A stretch of DNA of 64,000 nt from Salinivenus lutea (GCA_002894685.1 NCRC01000012.1:1-64000); one strand, 5' to 3'. Counted from the stretch's first letter, positions 20,001 through 28,206 are shown. Made by a program: numbers and translations. The notes: a model not told the origin generated them from the letters alone.

Positions 20001-20406
20001 CCTTGTCAATGACAGCGCCGGACCGCTGCCCAATGACCTCGACCTCCTCCATCTCAGCCGTCTGCTGCTGGAGCGTAAATTCGATCTCGCGGGTCTCGTC
20101 AAGCTGCAGCTGAATGCCCTCGCGCCGGGTGGTCTGGTACCCGACGAACGACGCCGTAATCGTATACGGCCCGCCGACCCGCATGCCGCGGATGGTGAAC
20201 CGGCCGTTCGGATTGGTGGCGGTGCCGTACCGCGTGCCCGTGGGTTGATGCACGGCAAGCACGTTCACGCCCGGTAGCGGCTCCTCGTTTTCCGCGTCAA
20301 CGACGGTGCCGGTGATGGAAGCCGTGGTCCCCTGGGCCTGTGCCGTTCCGAGGGGCACCCCCAGCAGGACGGTCGCGGCAAGGAGAAAAAGTGACCAGCG
20401 TGACAT
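17053..20406 (-). CDS. TonB-dependent outer-membrane receptor, Oar-like (copy 1)
   Basis: 1117 residues from ATG 20406 (an ATG at 20418 would add four residues). Signal peptide ends GTAQAQG. A carboxypeptidase-regulatory-like beta-sandwich follows (ITGTVVDAENEEPLPGVNV, GRFTIRGMRVGGPYTITASFVGYQ), then the plug (VEVIGQRSGAVIDKDRTGAATNVS, IQIDGATLDDVFGL, ISPYDVTSSGFTGGQVNAIT) and a 22-strand-type barrel ending in a terminal aromatic residue (RWRLRLGVKYTF). It imports a substrate too large or scarce for porins, using energy from TonB-ExbBD. The barrel has a Cys-containing loop (about 665-760) not seen in copy 2. Two lipoprotein genes follow on the same strand. The substrate is unknown; context points to a polymer. 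Confidence 0.93.
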   Translation of the reverse strand: MSRWSLFLLAATVLLGVPLGTAQAQGTTASITGTVVDAENEEPLPGVNVLAVHQPTGTRYGTATNPNGRFTIRGMRVGGPYTITASFVGYQTTRREGIQLQLDETREIEFTLQQQTAEMEEVEVIGQRSGAVIDKDRTGAATNVSSQEIDELPTIGRSLTDFTRLVPQAQGDGSLGGANSRYNSIQIDGATLDDVFGLGDAVPGSQAGAEPISLDAIQEFNINISPYDVTSSGFTGGQVNAITKSGSNEFEGTLRFKGGTEDFTGDLDGVGTGEFNQAFYTGTLGGPIIQDELFFFVSAELKRESSPLDTRVGADLDGTNIFREPVSTVEEVQNIFRDENGLYNYDPGGFSPLTQREDNEKLLVKLDWNINDSHRLTVRNNYVNAGDDAGITRDPDDYSFANRQYVFESLQNSATATLNSTIGDNMFNEARFVYTRIRDERNVQDAAFPEMEVTLGGGRALFAGIGRFNQANQLNQDLYEFTDNFTYELGDHSLTVGTSNKLYEFSNLFIQDFFGSYTFNSFETPAGDEVSVQQALQNGQPTQYLYSYPTAAAGTDAPRAEFSAFQFGGYVQDEWQALPSLKLTLGLRVDVPVLPDEPTFNPTAFEAYGKSTRDVASGNPLWSPRIGFNYDQDLLGDEFSTQIRGGIGIFSGDPPYVWVSNQYSNTGADLNRLAAGFSGIDYTQNPEACRNSDDPANDPACEYDPGQNFIPDREGGISQDPQEQPLPANAAFCQENPGSQRCSDLLEPEQTTEVNLIEDDFKYPQTFRTNIAIDQEMPLGFVATLEGIYSNSLNDVTFRDLNLEQVGESKYGRPLYDGPVSDRFTNAIQLENTNEGYQYSLTGQLQRNVGEGIGGSLSYTYNRATNVNNGSSSRAISNWTFNENKDVNNAGVGTADYEIRHRILGTLNYTLNYGERYATTIGIVYEGRSGEPFSWIYDGNANGDTGDGAAENDLVYVPENRSDIFLESENWDLMNAFIEGNDALDDARGSVIDRNTARAPWQNILDLHLAQSFRTFEGQQLRLTLDVVNVLNLLDDSWGRIQNTSFNNIQAWSFEGYVSEEDVGTEVNGRIVSQDDVGKPRVSFDEETAREQLNGEQFFVEDISSRWRLRLGVKYTF

Positions 20407-20679
20407 AGCGGTGTCCATGGTCGATTGGATCGGTTAACGTGAGAGGAGCGGCCGGTGGCGCAGATCCTACCCGCAACTGCGCCCGGTAAAGTAGTCGGAG
20501 AGGCCGTGGGCGTACGGCAACAAGCGTAAGCCGATATATAGGGTACAAGTGAGAACCCTTATCATCAATGAAGAACCGATTTTCTATTCTCCTGCAGCAA
20601 TCATTACACAGGGATAACGCCCGGCTGTCTCCCTACATTTCCCTATCGACAACGGCTTTCCCTGAACGTTTTCTATCAA
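20407..20679. other. Intergenic promoter region upstream of receptor copy 1
   Basis: No coding sequence is supported here. The stretch is less GC-rich than its surroundings and contains an imperfect dyad (AGGGT at 20540-20544, ACCCT at 20555-20559) next to a TATATA run. It should carry the promoter of the 17053-20406 receptor gene, read leftwards. No confident -33/-7 pair of the Bacteroidota type was found. Confidence 0.4.
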
Positions 20680-21010
20680 GAACGCGCCGCGGTTTTCGGT
20701 GGGGATGCGGAGCGTCTGGGGGCCGCCTTGCGTCACAGCCCCGGCCTGCTTGGGGGGCAACTCTGGCCGTTTGATGGCCCGGGGCTTCGCTGAGAACCCC
20801 ATCGCCCTTCTCCGACCGGAAAAAGCCCCAGACGCCCGTCGTGCAAACCATGGCCGCCCCCGACGCTGCACCGGCGTTGTCGAGCTGCGGGCTTTTTCCG
20901 ATCCCGCTCATCTTGTCGATCGGGGGCGCGGGACCGTCCCGACGTGCACAAAGGGGGCGCTATCGACGGGCCGGGCGTGCCCGGGGAGGCTCCCCGCGGC
21001 AAAGAGAAAG
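20680..21010 (-). pseudogene. Decayed, internally deleted copy of the 8912-9892 beta-propeller gene
   Basis: Two blocks match the intact gene. The frame ending at 20633 gives MSGIGKSPQLDN, matching MSGIVKSPQFDN (residues 49-60 of the intact protein), then jumps directly to MVCTTGVWGFFRSEKGD, matching VVCTTGVWIFSRPEKGD (from residue 256). About 195 residues are therefore deleted. After a frameshift, another frame gives PRAIKRPE then GGPQTLRIPTENRGAF, matching PRAIKLPG and DDPQTLRIVNENRDVF. The DNA similarity is visible directly (for example 20760-20850 against 9045-9130). The reading frame is broken, so it cannot make the protein. It lies between the two TonB receptor genes, in the position expected if a receptor-propeller unit had been duplicated. 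Confidence 0.8.
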
Positions 21011-21099
21011 AGAACAGGGGCAAAAAATGAGAGAACGAGACTATCGCACTCGATGCCATTCGTACTAAAACCCCAGAGGAAAAGAGATACGGAACGGTA

Positions 21100-21140
21100 G
21101 CAGAAATACGAAACGGGCGGCCGTCCCTCGACGACCGCCC
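21100..21140 (-). terminator. Rho-independent terminator of receptor copy 2
   Basis: On the minus strand a ten-base-pair stem with one G-U pair (plus-strand arms 21115-21124 and 21131-21140, six-base loop) is followed by GUUUCGUAUUUCU. It lies 33 bases past the stop codon of the 21174-24701 gene, separating it from the pseudogene and the second receptor. Confidence 0.7.
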
Positions 21141-21173
21141 GCTCGCAGTGAGTAGGTCCCTTCGGCAGAACCG

Positions 21174-24100
21174 TTAGAAGTTGAGGCGGACGCCAAACTT
21201 CATCTGCCACTGGGAACTGTAGGAGGACCCGGTTCGGATCTCATTGAAGATGTCCTCCTGATCGATCGTCTCTACTTCGTCGGCGACCCCATCGCCGTTG
21301 GTGTCTTCAACCGAGCGAATGACCTCCTGCGCCGTGTACACCGGCGTGTAGTTTCCGTTGTCCGGATCCTCGAACTCGCGGAAGGAGGTGAGGTCAACCT
21401 GCCCAGCTCCGGCGTAACGCTCGCCCCAGTCCGTCCCGAACACGTCGCCCAGGAGGCTGGAGAAGTTGAACACGTTCGCCGTCAGCTCCAGGCTTTGCTG
21501 CCGACCGAGGAGGTTCTGGAAGACCTCCAGGCGGAGGTTGAGGTCGAAGACGCTCTCCCAGGGCGTCCGGTCGCCGTTGCGCTCCGCGTACTGTCCGCGG
21601 CGATCGCTCAGGTAGTCGTTGCCGCGGATGAACTGATCCAGGGCTTGCGCCTGCAGCTCAGGAGTAATCGTCGGTCCATTGTCCGGGTCAATTTCCCCGA
21701 AGGTCAGATTCTGGGTCTGTCCCGGAACGTAGAGCAGCGAGTTTGCTTCTCCTCGCTCCCGAACCATGTTCTCGCTGTTGTCGATGACGTAGGAGAACGG
21801 CCGACCGGACTGCCCGTCGTAGATCAGCGTCGTCGTAAGGGCGAACCGGTCGCCGAGCTGCTGGCGATAGGAGAACCGCCCAAGCACGCGGTGCCCCGTC
21901 GAGAAGTCCGAGCGGGCCAGCCCGATGTTGTTCGCGCCGTTGACGTGCTCGACGCCGTCCCAGAGCGAGTTGACCTGAGACGAGAGCCCGTCGTTCACCG
22001 AGTAGGAATCGCCGTACGTGTAGGACACATCGGCGCGGAGGCCACTGTTTTCCGTCACGATGCCCTCGAACGTCTTCCGGAGGCGGGTCGTGAGGTTGTA
22101 GGAGTAGCCGCGATCGGTATTGCCCACACGGTGGATGTTCGCGTAGCGAGCATCAATCCGCTGATCCCCGGATTCGGCGTAGGGACTCGCCCCATCGTCG
22201 AACTCCGAGGGCACCCAGATGGGCCGATTGTCCGGGCCGTCCAGCGTCTCGTTTGCCGGGCGCAGGTTGACGTTCGTGACCAGCACATTCTTCAGCGTGT
22301 TCGAGTACTGAGCCTCGATTGTGCCGATCACACCACCCGGAAGCTCCTGATCGATGCCCAGGGAGGAGCGCCAGAACCGCGGGTTGTAGTAGTCTTTCTC
22401 GAACATCTCGAGGCGACCACTCGGAATGAGGTCCGACGGATCGCGGTCCTGGAAGTCGGCCACCGTCAGGCCGTTCTGCGGGTTCGGACGGAACTCGGCC
22501 TGGCCGAATGTAAAGTCGACCGTCCCGGTGTTCGTCCCGTTGTTGAGGTACATCCCACCGGGCCACACGAACGGCTGCCGGCTCGTAAAGATGCCGGTTC
22601 CTCCGCGCACCTGTGTGGTCTCGTCGCCGAAGGCGTCCCAGTTAAAGCCAAAGCGGGGCGCCCAGTGCAGGTTCGGGTCCGGCGTTTCGCCGGGGCGTGC
22701 CCCGTTCATCGAGTAAAAGTTCTGGATGGCCGGAATTGTAGTGTCCCGGGGATCGAGCTCCGGATCGTTCGGCACCAGCTCGTTGTCCGGGTTCGCAAAC
22801 GCCGGATCGTCGAGGTATACCGGCACGTCGACTCGAACGCCTCCCGTCAGCGTCAGACGGTCGCTCACCGTCCACTCGTCCTGAATGTAGAGGCTGGTGT
22901 TGAGCGCACGGAACGCGCCCTGTGCGTTCGTCGCATCGCCGATTTTCTCCTCAAACGTATTCGGCGTACTCGGATCGTCGTCTACGAGCGAAAAGCCGCG
23001 GGCGAAGACCGAGCTGGCAATCCCCGAATCAACCCCCTGGCAGGCGCTGCCGGGGTTGTCAATCGAGGCGCATACGGTCTCGCGGAATTCGTCGACGGCC
23101 GTTCCGTTGCCGTCGTTGTCCACGAAGATGTACCATCCGTAGTTGAACGGGACGAACTTGTTTGCGAGGTCATAGAGCTCGTTGTGCGTCCCGACCGTGA
23201 CGGTGTGGTCCCCAAAGAACATATCAAAGTCGTTCGTGAGGGTGAAGACCTCCTGCTTGAGGAAATTCACCGTCGAGAACGGCTCGCCCCCGAGGCCGAT
23301 GCTGGCGGCTCCGTCGTTAATGTCGACGGTCGGGAACGGCTGGTCGAGGTTCGTGTCCCGGTCGTCCTCCACGTTTTTGTAGCTGAGAATCAGCTTGTTG
23401 GCAAAGTTGTTGCCGAACGAGCTATTCAGCTCAAACGCACCGATCTGAGTGGTATTCGGAAACACCTCGTTTCGGCTGGAGAACGAGATCTCCTGCGGAT
23501 TTCCGCCAAACGCGTCGACGTTGACCGACTCGGAGTAGCTGTACCGAAGGCTCGCCCGGTGATTCTGGCTGATATTCCAGTCGAGCTTGCCCAAGAACTT
23601 GTCGCTATCCAACGAGGTGGCATTGCCCTGAAAACTCCCGGGGTCGTACCGATCCCCCACCGTGCTTTCGACAAAGCTCAGGAGGTCGTTCAAGTCCGAC
23701 TCGGACTGAATGGCCTGCCCTTCAAACTCATCGAATCCGCCCTCAAACGGCTGGGGCGAGGTCTCCCGATTGATGTCGAAGTTGACGAAGAAGAAGAGCT
23801 CATCCTCGATAATGGGACCGCCGAGGCGTCCCACGTAGCGCTCATTCGTGAAGTCCGGGAACGGAGCATTCGGCAGGTCCTCCGCGAAGCTCTGGTCGCG
23901 GTACTCAAAGGCAAGCGACCCCTCGAACTGATTCGAGCCGCTCCGCGTCACGGCGTTGATCGCTCCGCCGCCGAAGTAGCTCTGCGTTACGTCGTACGGC
24001 GAGATCTCGATGTTGAAACTCTGGATGGCATCGGTGCTAATCGGCGTGGCACCGGTCTGTCCGCCGTCGGTCCCCTGGGCCGACAGGCCGAACACATCGT

Positions 24101-24701
24101 TGCTCACCGCTCCGTCGATGAAAACGGAGTTGTACCGGTTGTTCTGCCCGGCGATCGAGATGGAGGAGCCGTCGTCGTCGTCGTTTCCGACGATGGCCTG
24201 CGGCGTGAACCGCGCAAAGTCCGCGATGGACCGGTCGATGGTCGGCGCGTTCTGGATGTCCTCCTCCGAGATGTTCGTGGAGATCCCTCGGCGCTGACTG
24301 CTGAAGACCGCGCCCTGTCCTTCAGCAACCACCTCAACCTCGTCGAGCTCCTGGGTCTGGGGCTGGAGCTGAAACTCGAAGGTGCGAGTCTCGCCAAGGT
24401 CGAGCTCGACGTTCGTCTCGCGCTGCGACTGGTACCCGACGAACGAGACGGTGATCGTGTAGGGGCCGCCGACCCGCACGTTGGCCAGGGTGAATTGCCC
24501 TCGCTGGCTGGTCGACGCGCCGTAGCGGGACCCGCTCGGCTCGTGGACCGCCAGGACATTCACGCCCGGAAGGGGTTCGTCGTTTTCATCGACCACTGTG
24601 CCGCGGATGGTGGCCGAGGTGACGCCCTGCCCGTGAGCCAAACTGGGACAGAGCACCAGGACTGCAAGCAGTAAAATTGGTATCGAAGCCCAACGCTTCA
24701 T
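21174..24701 (-). CDS. TonB-dependent outer-membrane receptor, Oar-like (copy 2)
   Basis: 1175 residues from ATG 24701, chosen because it begins the signal peptide MKRWASIPILLLAVLVLCPS (cleaved after AHGQG). The architecture equals copy 1: regulatory-like domain (IRGTVVDENDEPLPGVNVLA, GGPYTITVSFVGYQSQ), plug (NNRYNSVFIDGAVSNDVFGL, ISPYDVTQSYFGGGAINAVT) and a beta barrel ending QWQMKFGVRLNF. The N-terminal halves of the two receptors are clearly paralogous while the barrel loops differ, which suits related but distinct ligands. The gene has its own terminator and its own upstream region, so it is probably separately transcribed. A TetR-like regulator is divergent from it, 419 bases away. Confidence 0.93.
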   Translation of the reverse strand: MKRWASIPILLLAVLVLCPSLAHGQGVTSATIRGTVVDENDEPLPGVNVLAVHEPSGSRYGASTSQRGQFTLANVRVGGPYTITVSFVGYQSQRETNVELDLGETRTFEFQLQPQTQELDEVEVVAEGQGAVFSSQRRGISTNISEEDIQNAPTIDRSIADFARFTPQAIVGNDDDDGSSISIAGQNNRYNSVFIDGAVSNDVFGLSAQGTDGGQTGATPISTDAIQSFNIEISPYDVTQSYFGGGAINAVTRSGSNQFEGSLAFEYRDQSFAEDLPNAPFPDFTNERYVGRLGGPIIEDELFFFVNFDINRETSPQPFEGGFDEFEGQAIQSESDLNDLLSFVESTVGDRYDPGSFQGNATSLDSDKFLGKLDWNISQNHRASLRYSYSESVNVDAFGGNPQEISFSSRNEVFPNTTQIGAFELNSSFGNNFANKLILSYKNVEDDRDTNLDQPFPTVDINDGAASIGLGGEPFSTVNFLKQEVFTLTNDFDMFFGDHTVTVGTHNELYDLANKFVPFNYGWYIFVDNDGNGTAVDEFRETVCASIDNPGSACQGVDSGIASSVFARGFSLVDDDPSTPNTFEEKIGDATNAQGAFRALNTSLYIQDEWTVSDRLTLTGGVRVDVPVYLDDPAFANPDNELVPNDPELDPRDTTIPAIQNFYSMNGARPGETPDPNLHWAPRFGFNWDAFGDETTQVRGGTGIFTSRQPFVWPGGMYLNNGTNTGTVDFTFGQAEFRPNPQNGLTVADFQDRDPSDLIPSGRLEMFEKDYYNPRFWRSSLGIDQELPGGVIGTIEAQYSNTLKNVLVTNVNLRPANETLDGPDNRPIWVPSEFDDGASPYAESGDQRIDARYANIHRVGNTDRGYSYNLTTRLRKTFEGIVTENSGLRADVSYTYGDSYSVNDGLSSQVNSLWDGVEHVNGANNIGLARSDFSTGHRVLGRFSYRQQLGDRFALTTTLIYDGQSGRPFSYVIDNSENMVRERGEANSLLYVPGQTQNLTFGEIDPDNGPTITPELQAQALDQFIRGNDYLSDRRGQYAERNGDRTPWESVFDLNLRLEVFQNLLGRQQSLELTANVFNFSSLLGDVFGTDWGERYAGAGQVDLTSFREFEDPDNGNYTPVYTAQEVIRSVEDTNGDGVADEVETIDQEDIFNEIRTGSSYSSQWQMKFGVRLNF

Positions 24702-25120
24702 AGCGATGGTGGGGTTTATGGGACGAGTGGTGAACGTAGCAGACGCACGACCGCACAGGACAACGCTCGCTCTTTCAGCGTGCCACTTGACCCCCGTGTG
24801 ACAAAGACCGAGGGGTGGAGGGGTCTTGCGACTCTGCACTCAGCACAGTAGTGGATCGGGGGATCTTTTTCCACCTTGGGGAACTGGCTTCTATTACTTT
24901 CAACCCTGAGATAATAGTCCGGTAATGCCGGTTATGGTTTGTTAATCTCGCCCGGGTCATTCCCCCTTCGGCGTGCCCGCTCCTGTTTTCTCCGACCGCG
25001 TTTCTCCCTCTCACTTCCCGGCGTCGAAATCGCGACTCATTTTCGCTCTCCCGGAACCACACCTGGGGGCGCACGCGAACAAACCGACCCGCCCCTTCCC
25101 TCCCAAAGTCCACCGGTGCC
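24702..25120. other. Divergent intergenic region between receptor copy 2 and the TetR-like gene
   Basis: 419 bases without a supported gene. The part near 24885-24950 is AT-richer (ATTACTTTCAACC, GATAATAG, TTTGTTAATC) and includes CCGG-TAATG-CCGG, so it is a plausible regulatory stretch for the leftward receptor gene. A weak promoter-like pair on the minus strand is CAA at 24761-24763 (TTG) and TGAACGTA at 24731-24738 (TACGTTCA), with a 22-base spacer. The region nearer 25120 shows no usable start codon for the rightward gene. Confidence 0.35.
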
Positions 25121-25798
25121 ATCGTCGACCCCGACGCGTTCGCCGACCGAAAGCAACTCATCGAGGCGGCCATCGCCCTCGACCAGGACGACGCGGCCGT
25201 CCTCACCGCCCCCACCGTGTGCCGCCGGGCCGGCGTGGACCGGGCGGTCCTCGACGCCTACGTCGACGACGCAGACGCCCTCCTCCCGGCCTACTACGAC
25301 CTGGCCGTCGACCAGTACCGCCTGCTCGCCGACGCCACGACCGACTACGAGTCCTTCTCGTTTGAGGAGCGGCTGGCCTCCTTCTTCTATATTCTGCTCG
25401 ACGCGCTGGACGAGCAGCGGCCGTTCGTACAGAGCACCTTCGACACCTGGGTGCGCCGGCGGTCCGCCTTCCGGGCCGAGGTGCGGGCCGAGCTCCGCAC
25501 CCTCCTTACGGACGACGACGTGGTGCCGAACGCCAACCAGCTCGTCACGGGCCTGTGGCCGGTCCACGAGGTGCTCACCATCGTCACGATGGCGGTGATC
25601 CGCCACTGGATTGCGGACGAGTCGGACGATCAGGCCGCCACCACGGCACTCGTCGACAAACTCGTTTCGTTTGTGGCCGAACTGGTCACCTTTGGTGGCG
25701 TATCTTCGGGGCTCGACTTGGCCTGGCACATCGTGCAGCACGACGCGCTGGGCCTGAGCCGACTGCCCCTCGTCGGCCGGTGGGTTGGCCGCCGCTAA
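25121..25798 (+). CDS. TetR-family-like transcriptional regulator with no standard start codon
   Basis: From 25121 the frame reads IVDPDAFADRKQLIEAAIAL, then TAPTVCRRAGVDRAVLDAYV and DADALLPAYYDLAVDQY: the first helix, helix-turn-helix and following helix of a TetR DNA-binding domain, followed by a helical ligand domain (SFEERLASFFYILLDALDEQ ... GGVSSGLDLAWHIVQHDALG). The protein would be about 225 residues, a normal TetR length. The only standard in-frame start nearby is GTG at 25217, which would delete half the helix-turn-helix. Upstream in this frame I found no ATG, GTG or TTG near the domain start, so ATC at 25121 is given as the left limit of homology, not as a proven start. The AarF-like kinase gene follows after 35 bases. 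Confidence 0.65.
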   Translation: MVDPDAFADRKQLIEAAIALDQDDAAVLTAPTVCRRAGVDRAVLDAYVDDADALLPAYYDLAVDQYRLLADATTDYESFSFEERLASFFYILLDALDEQRPFVQSTFDTWVRRRSAFRAEVRAELRTLLTDDDVVPNANQLVTGLWPVHEVLTIVTMAVIRHWIADESDDQAATTALVDKLVSFVAELVTFGGVSSGLDLAWHIVQHDALGLSRLPLVGRWVGRR

Positions 25799-25833
25799 CG
25801 TCTTCTTGCCTCTTCTCATCGACCGCCGCCGCC

Positions 25834-27210
25834 ATGAGTGACCCGGACCGCTCGACTGCGCACGACGAGGCGGACGACGATTTTCCCTCGACCAAGCTGG
25901 AGCGGGGACGCATCTTCGCCAAGACGGGGCTCCAGGTGGGCAAGAACTACGCACAGTACCTCGCCGATCGGGTGCGCGGGAAGGGCGGGGAGGACCGCAA
26001 GCGCGACCTGAACACGCAGAACGCGAAAGACCTCTTCAAGGAGTTCGCACGGCTGCGCGGCACGGCCCTCAAGCTGGCCCAGTCCATGAGCCTCGACACC
26101 GGCATGCTGCCGGACGAGTTTATGGAGGTGATGGCGGAGGCGCAATACCGCGTGCCGCCGATGAACCGGGCCCTGGTCCGAAAACAAATCCGCGACGCCC
26201 TGGGGCGCTTTCCGGAGTTGCTCTTCGACGAGTTCGAGGGCGAGGCCATGGCCGCGGCCTCCATCGGGCAGGTCCACCGCGCCCGCCTCGACGACGGCCG
26301 CCCCGTCGCCGTGAAGGTGCAGTACCCCAACGTCCGCGACACCATCGAGTCCGACCTGTCGCTGGCCCGCACCCTCTTCCGCCGCATCGTGAAGGGCGGG
26401 CCGATCGACGACTACTTTGAGGAGGTGCGCGCCCGCCTCCGCGAGGAGACGGACTACCTGAACGAGGCCGACAACATTGCCTACTTTGCCGACCAGTACG
26501 GGGGCGGCGACCTGGTGACCCCGGAGCCCGTGCGCGAGCACACCGCCGAGACGGTGCTCACCATGACGTTCGTGGAGGGGCAGCACCTCGACGCGTTCCT
26601 GGATACCGACCCCGACCAGGCCGCCCGCGACCACTTCGGACAGCTTCTCTGGGACTTCCTGCACCGGCAGGTCGCCCACAACCACCGCACGCTCCACGCC
26701 GATACCCACCCCGGCAACTTCCTCTTCCGCGAGGACGGGCGCCTCGGCATCATCGACTTTGGCTGCGTGAAAACGCTCCCCCAGGGCTTCCGCGACGACA
26801 TGCTGCGCCTCTACCGGGCCCGCATGGAGGACGACGAGGACGAGATCGACCGCCTGCTCCACCGCCTCGACATCCTGCAGGACAACATGCCCGGCGACAC
26901 GGAGGCGAAGGTGCGCGAGTTCTTCGACCGCTACGGCTCCCTCATCGTGGAGCCCTACCGCCAGTCGTCGTTCGACTTCGGCGACCCGGACTTCCGCAAC
27001 CGGCTGCAGGAATCCTTTAAAGAGGCCTCCACCCTGCGCCAGGCGGCCGGCTCGCCCCACTTCATCTTCCTGAACAAGGCGCTGGTGGGCCTGCTCAACC
27101 TGCTGGTTCAACTCAGGCCGCGGATCGACACCACCGGCAGCATCGAGCGCCTCAACACTGCCCTGGAGGACATCGACGGGCGGACCGTCTCTCCACAGGC
27201 GGCATCTTAG
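25834..27210 (+). CDS. ABC1/AarF/UbiB-type atypical kinase
   Basis: 458 residues from ATG 25834; the frame is open further upstream but overlaps the regulator gene there. The family signatures are present: KxGQ-like KLAQSMSLDTGMLPDEF replacing the usual KLGQ segment, the ala-rich loop AAASIGQVHRA, the lysine in VAVKVQYP, EETDYLNEADN, HADTHPGNFLF (catalytic loop) and GIIDFGCV (metal-binding DFG-like motif). Members are ATPases/kinases linked to quinone synthesis or lipid homeostasis at the membrane; no ubiquinone/menaquinone genes are nearby, so the exact role is open. It is downstream of, and probably co-transcribed with, the TetR-like gene. It converges on the cysteine-synthase-like gene with an 18-base gap. 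Confidence 0.92.
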   Translation: MSDPDRSTAHDEADDDFPSTKLERGRIFAKTGLQVGKNYAQYLADRVRGKGGEDRKRDLNTQNAKDLFKEFARLRGTALKLAQSMSLDTGMLPDEFMEVMAEAQYRVPPMNRALVRKQIRDALGRFPELLFDEFEGEAMAAASIGQVHRARLDDGRPVAVKVQYPNVRDTIESDLSLARTLFRRIVKGGPIDDYFEEVRARLREETDYLNEADNIAYFADQYGGGDLVTPEPVREHTAETVLTMTFVEGQHLDAFLDTDPDQAARDHFGQLLWDFLHRQVAHNHRTLHADTHPGNFLFREDGRLGIIDFGCVKTLPQGFRDDMLRLYRARMEDDEDEIDRLLHRLDILQDNMPGDTEAKVREFFDRYGSLIVEPYRQSSFDFGDPDFRNRLQESFKEASTLRQAAGSPHFIFLNKALVGLLNLLVQLRPRIDTTGSIERLNTALEDIDGRTVSPQAAS

Positions 27211-27228
27211 CGTTCAACGTGCAACGCG

Positions 27229-28206
27229 CTACACACCGAAGAGCGTATCGAAGTACTGTTCGCCGCCGTCGCAGATGATGGTGACGACCGTGGCGTCCGG
27301 CTGCTCCTCGCTGATATCGAGTGCAACGGAGAGGGCCGCGCCCGCACTGGGGCCAATCAGCAGGCCGTGCTCCTGCGCCGAGGTGCGCGCCTGCGTGAAT
27401 GCGCGCTCGTCCGCCACATCGCGCATCTCGTCGATGTAGTCGAACCACATCGTGGGCAGGTCACCGCCCTTGCCGAGCCCCTCGACCTCCGTGTCGTAGG
27501 GCACCGGCTCCTTCCCGTAGAAGGCCGTGGAAATGTTGGACTGCTTGGCGTCAACCCCGATGACCGTCACGTCGCGCCCCGCCGCGGCGGCCTGTTCTTG
27601 CACGTACCGTGCGCTGCCGCTCAGGATGCCCCCGGTGCCCATCGCCCCCACGAGGTGTGTCATGCGGTCGCCGCCCTGCCCCCAGATTTCCGGGCCCGTC
27701 CACTGGTAGTGCACGCCCGGGTTCGACTGGTTGTGGTACTGATCCACGAGAAACGCCCCCTCCTCCTCGGCCAGCCGCTGCGCCACCGAGCGGTAGTGGT
27801 CCGGGTGGCCGCTCTCCACGTCCGAGGGGCACTCGTGCACCTCCGCACCGAACGCCTTCATGTAGCCGATCTTCTGGCGGCTGGTGGAGTCGGGACACGC
27901 CAGCTTGCAGTCGGCGCCCAGCCGGTTGGCCACGAAGGCCACCGCGCCGGCCGTATTGCCCGAGCTGGCCTCCACCACCGTGTCGTACTCCCCGTCCGCC
28001 AGGGCCTCCGACAGGATGCCCATCGCGATTCGGTCCTTCATCGACCGGGTCGGGTTTTCCGTCTCCAGCTTACAGAGGACGCGCCCCCGGTCGGTGCCCG
28101 GGTACGAGATGAGCGGCGTGTCGCCAATCAGGCGCAGCACGGGGTCATCGGTGGGAAAGGGAGAGGCCGGGGCCGAATTTGTGCGGGGCGCGGCGTCGGT
28201 CGACAT
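27229..28206 (-). CDS. PLP-dependent cysteine synthase family protein
   Basis: 325 residues from ATG 28206. Fold-type II PLP enzyme of the CysK/CysM/CBS family: the PLP lysine is Lys57 in NPTRSMKDRIA, the substrate-binding loop is EASSGNTAGAVA (80-90), and the phosphate-binding loop is GAMGTGGILSG. The C-terminal Ser of the PLP pyridine contact appears as IICDGGEQYF, with CysK normally having S/T at the corresponding site, so the substrate could differ. Likely reaction: beta-replacement on O-acetyl- or O-phosphoserine with sulfide or thiosulfate to give cysteine. An assimilatory APS reductase is encoded about 7 kb away. No CysE neighbour is present. Confidence 0.87.
   Translation of the reverse strand: MSTDAAPRTNSAPASPFPTDDPVLRLIGDTPLISYPGTDRGRVLCKLETENPTRSMKDRIAMGILSEALADGEYDTVVEASSGNTAGAVAFVANRLGADCKLACPDSTSRQKIGYMKAFGAEVHECPSDVESGHPDHYRSVAQRLAEEEGAFLVDQYHNQSNPGVHYQWTGPEIWGQGGDRMTHLVGAMGTGGILSGSARYVQEQAAAAGRDVTVIGVDAKQSNISTAFYGKEPVPYDTEVEGLGKGGDLPTMWFDYIDEMRDVADERAFTQARTSAQEHGLLIGPSAGAALSVALDISEEQPDATVVTIICDGGEQYFDTLFGV

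Noticed and set aside
15880..20277. 1465-codon open frame on the plus strand opposite the TonB receptor and lipoprotein genes
   Set aside because: It is antisense to clearly recognised genes, with no known domain; long antisense frames are expected in GC-rich coding DNA.
21495..24674. 1059-codon plus-strand frame opposite receptor copy 2
   Set aside because: Shadow of the receptor reading frame; the residue mix (Val, Arg, Leu, Glu) is typical for antisense of high-GC genes.
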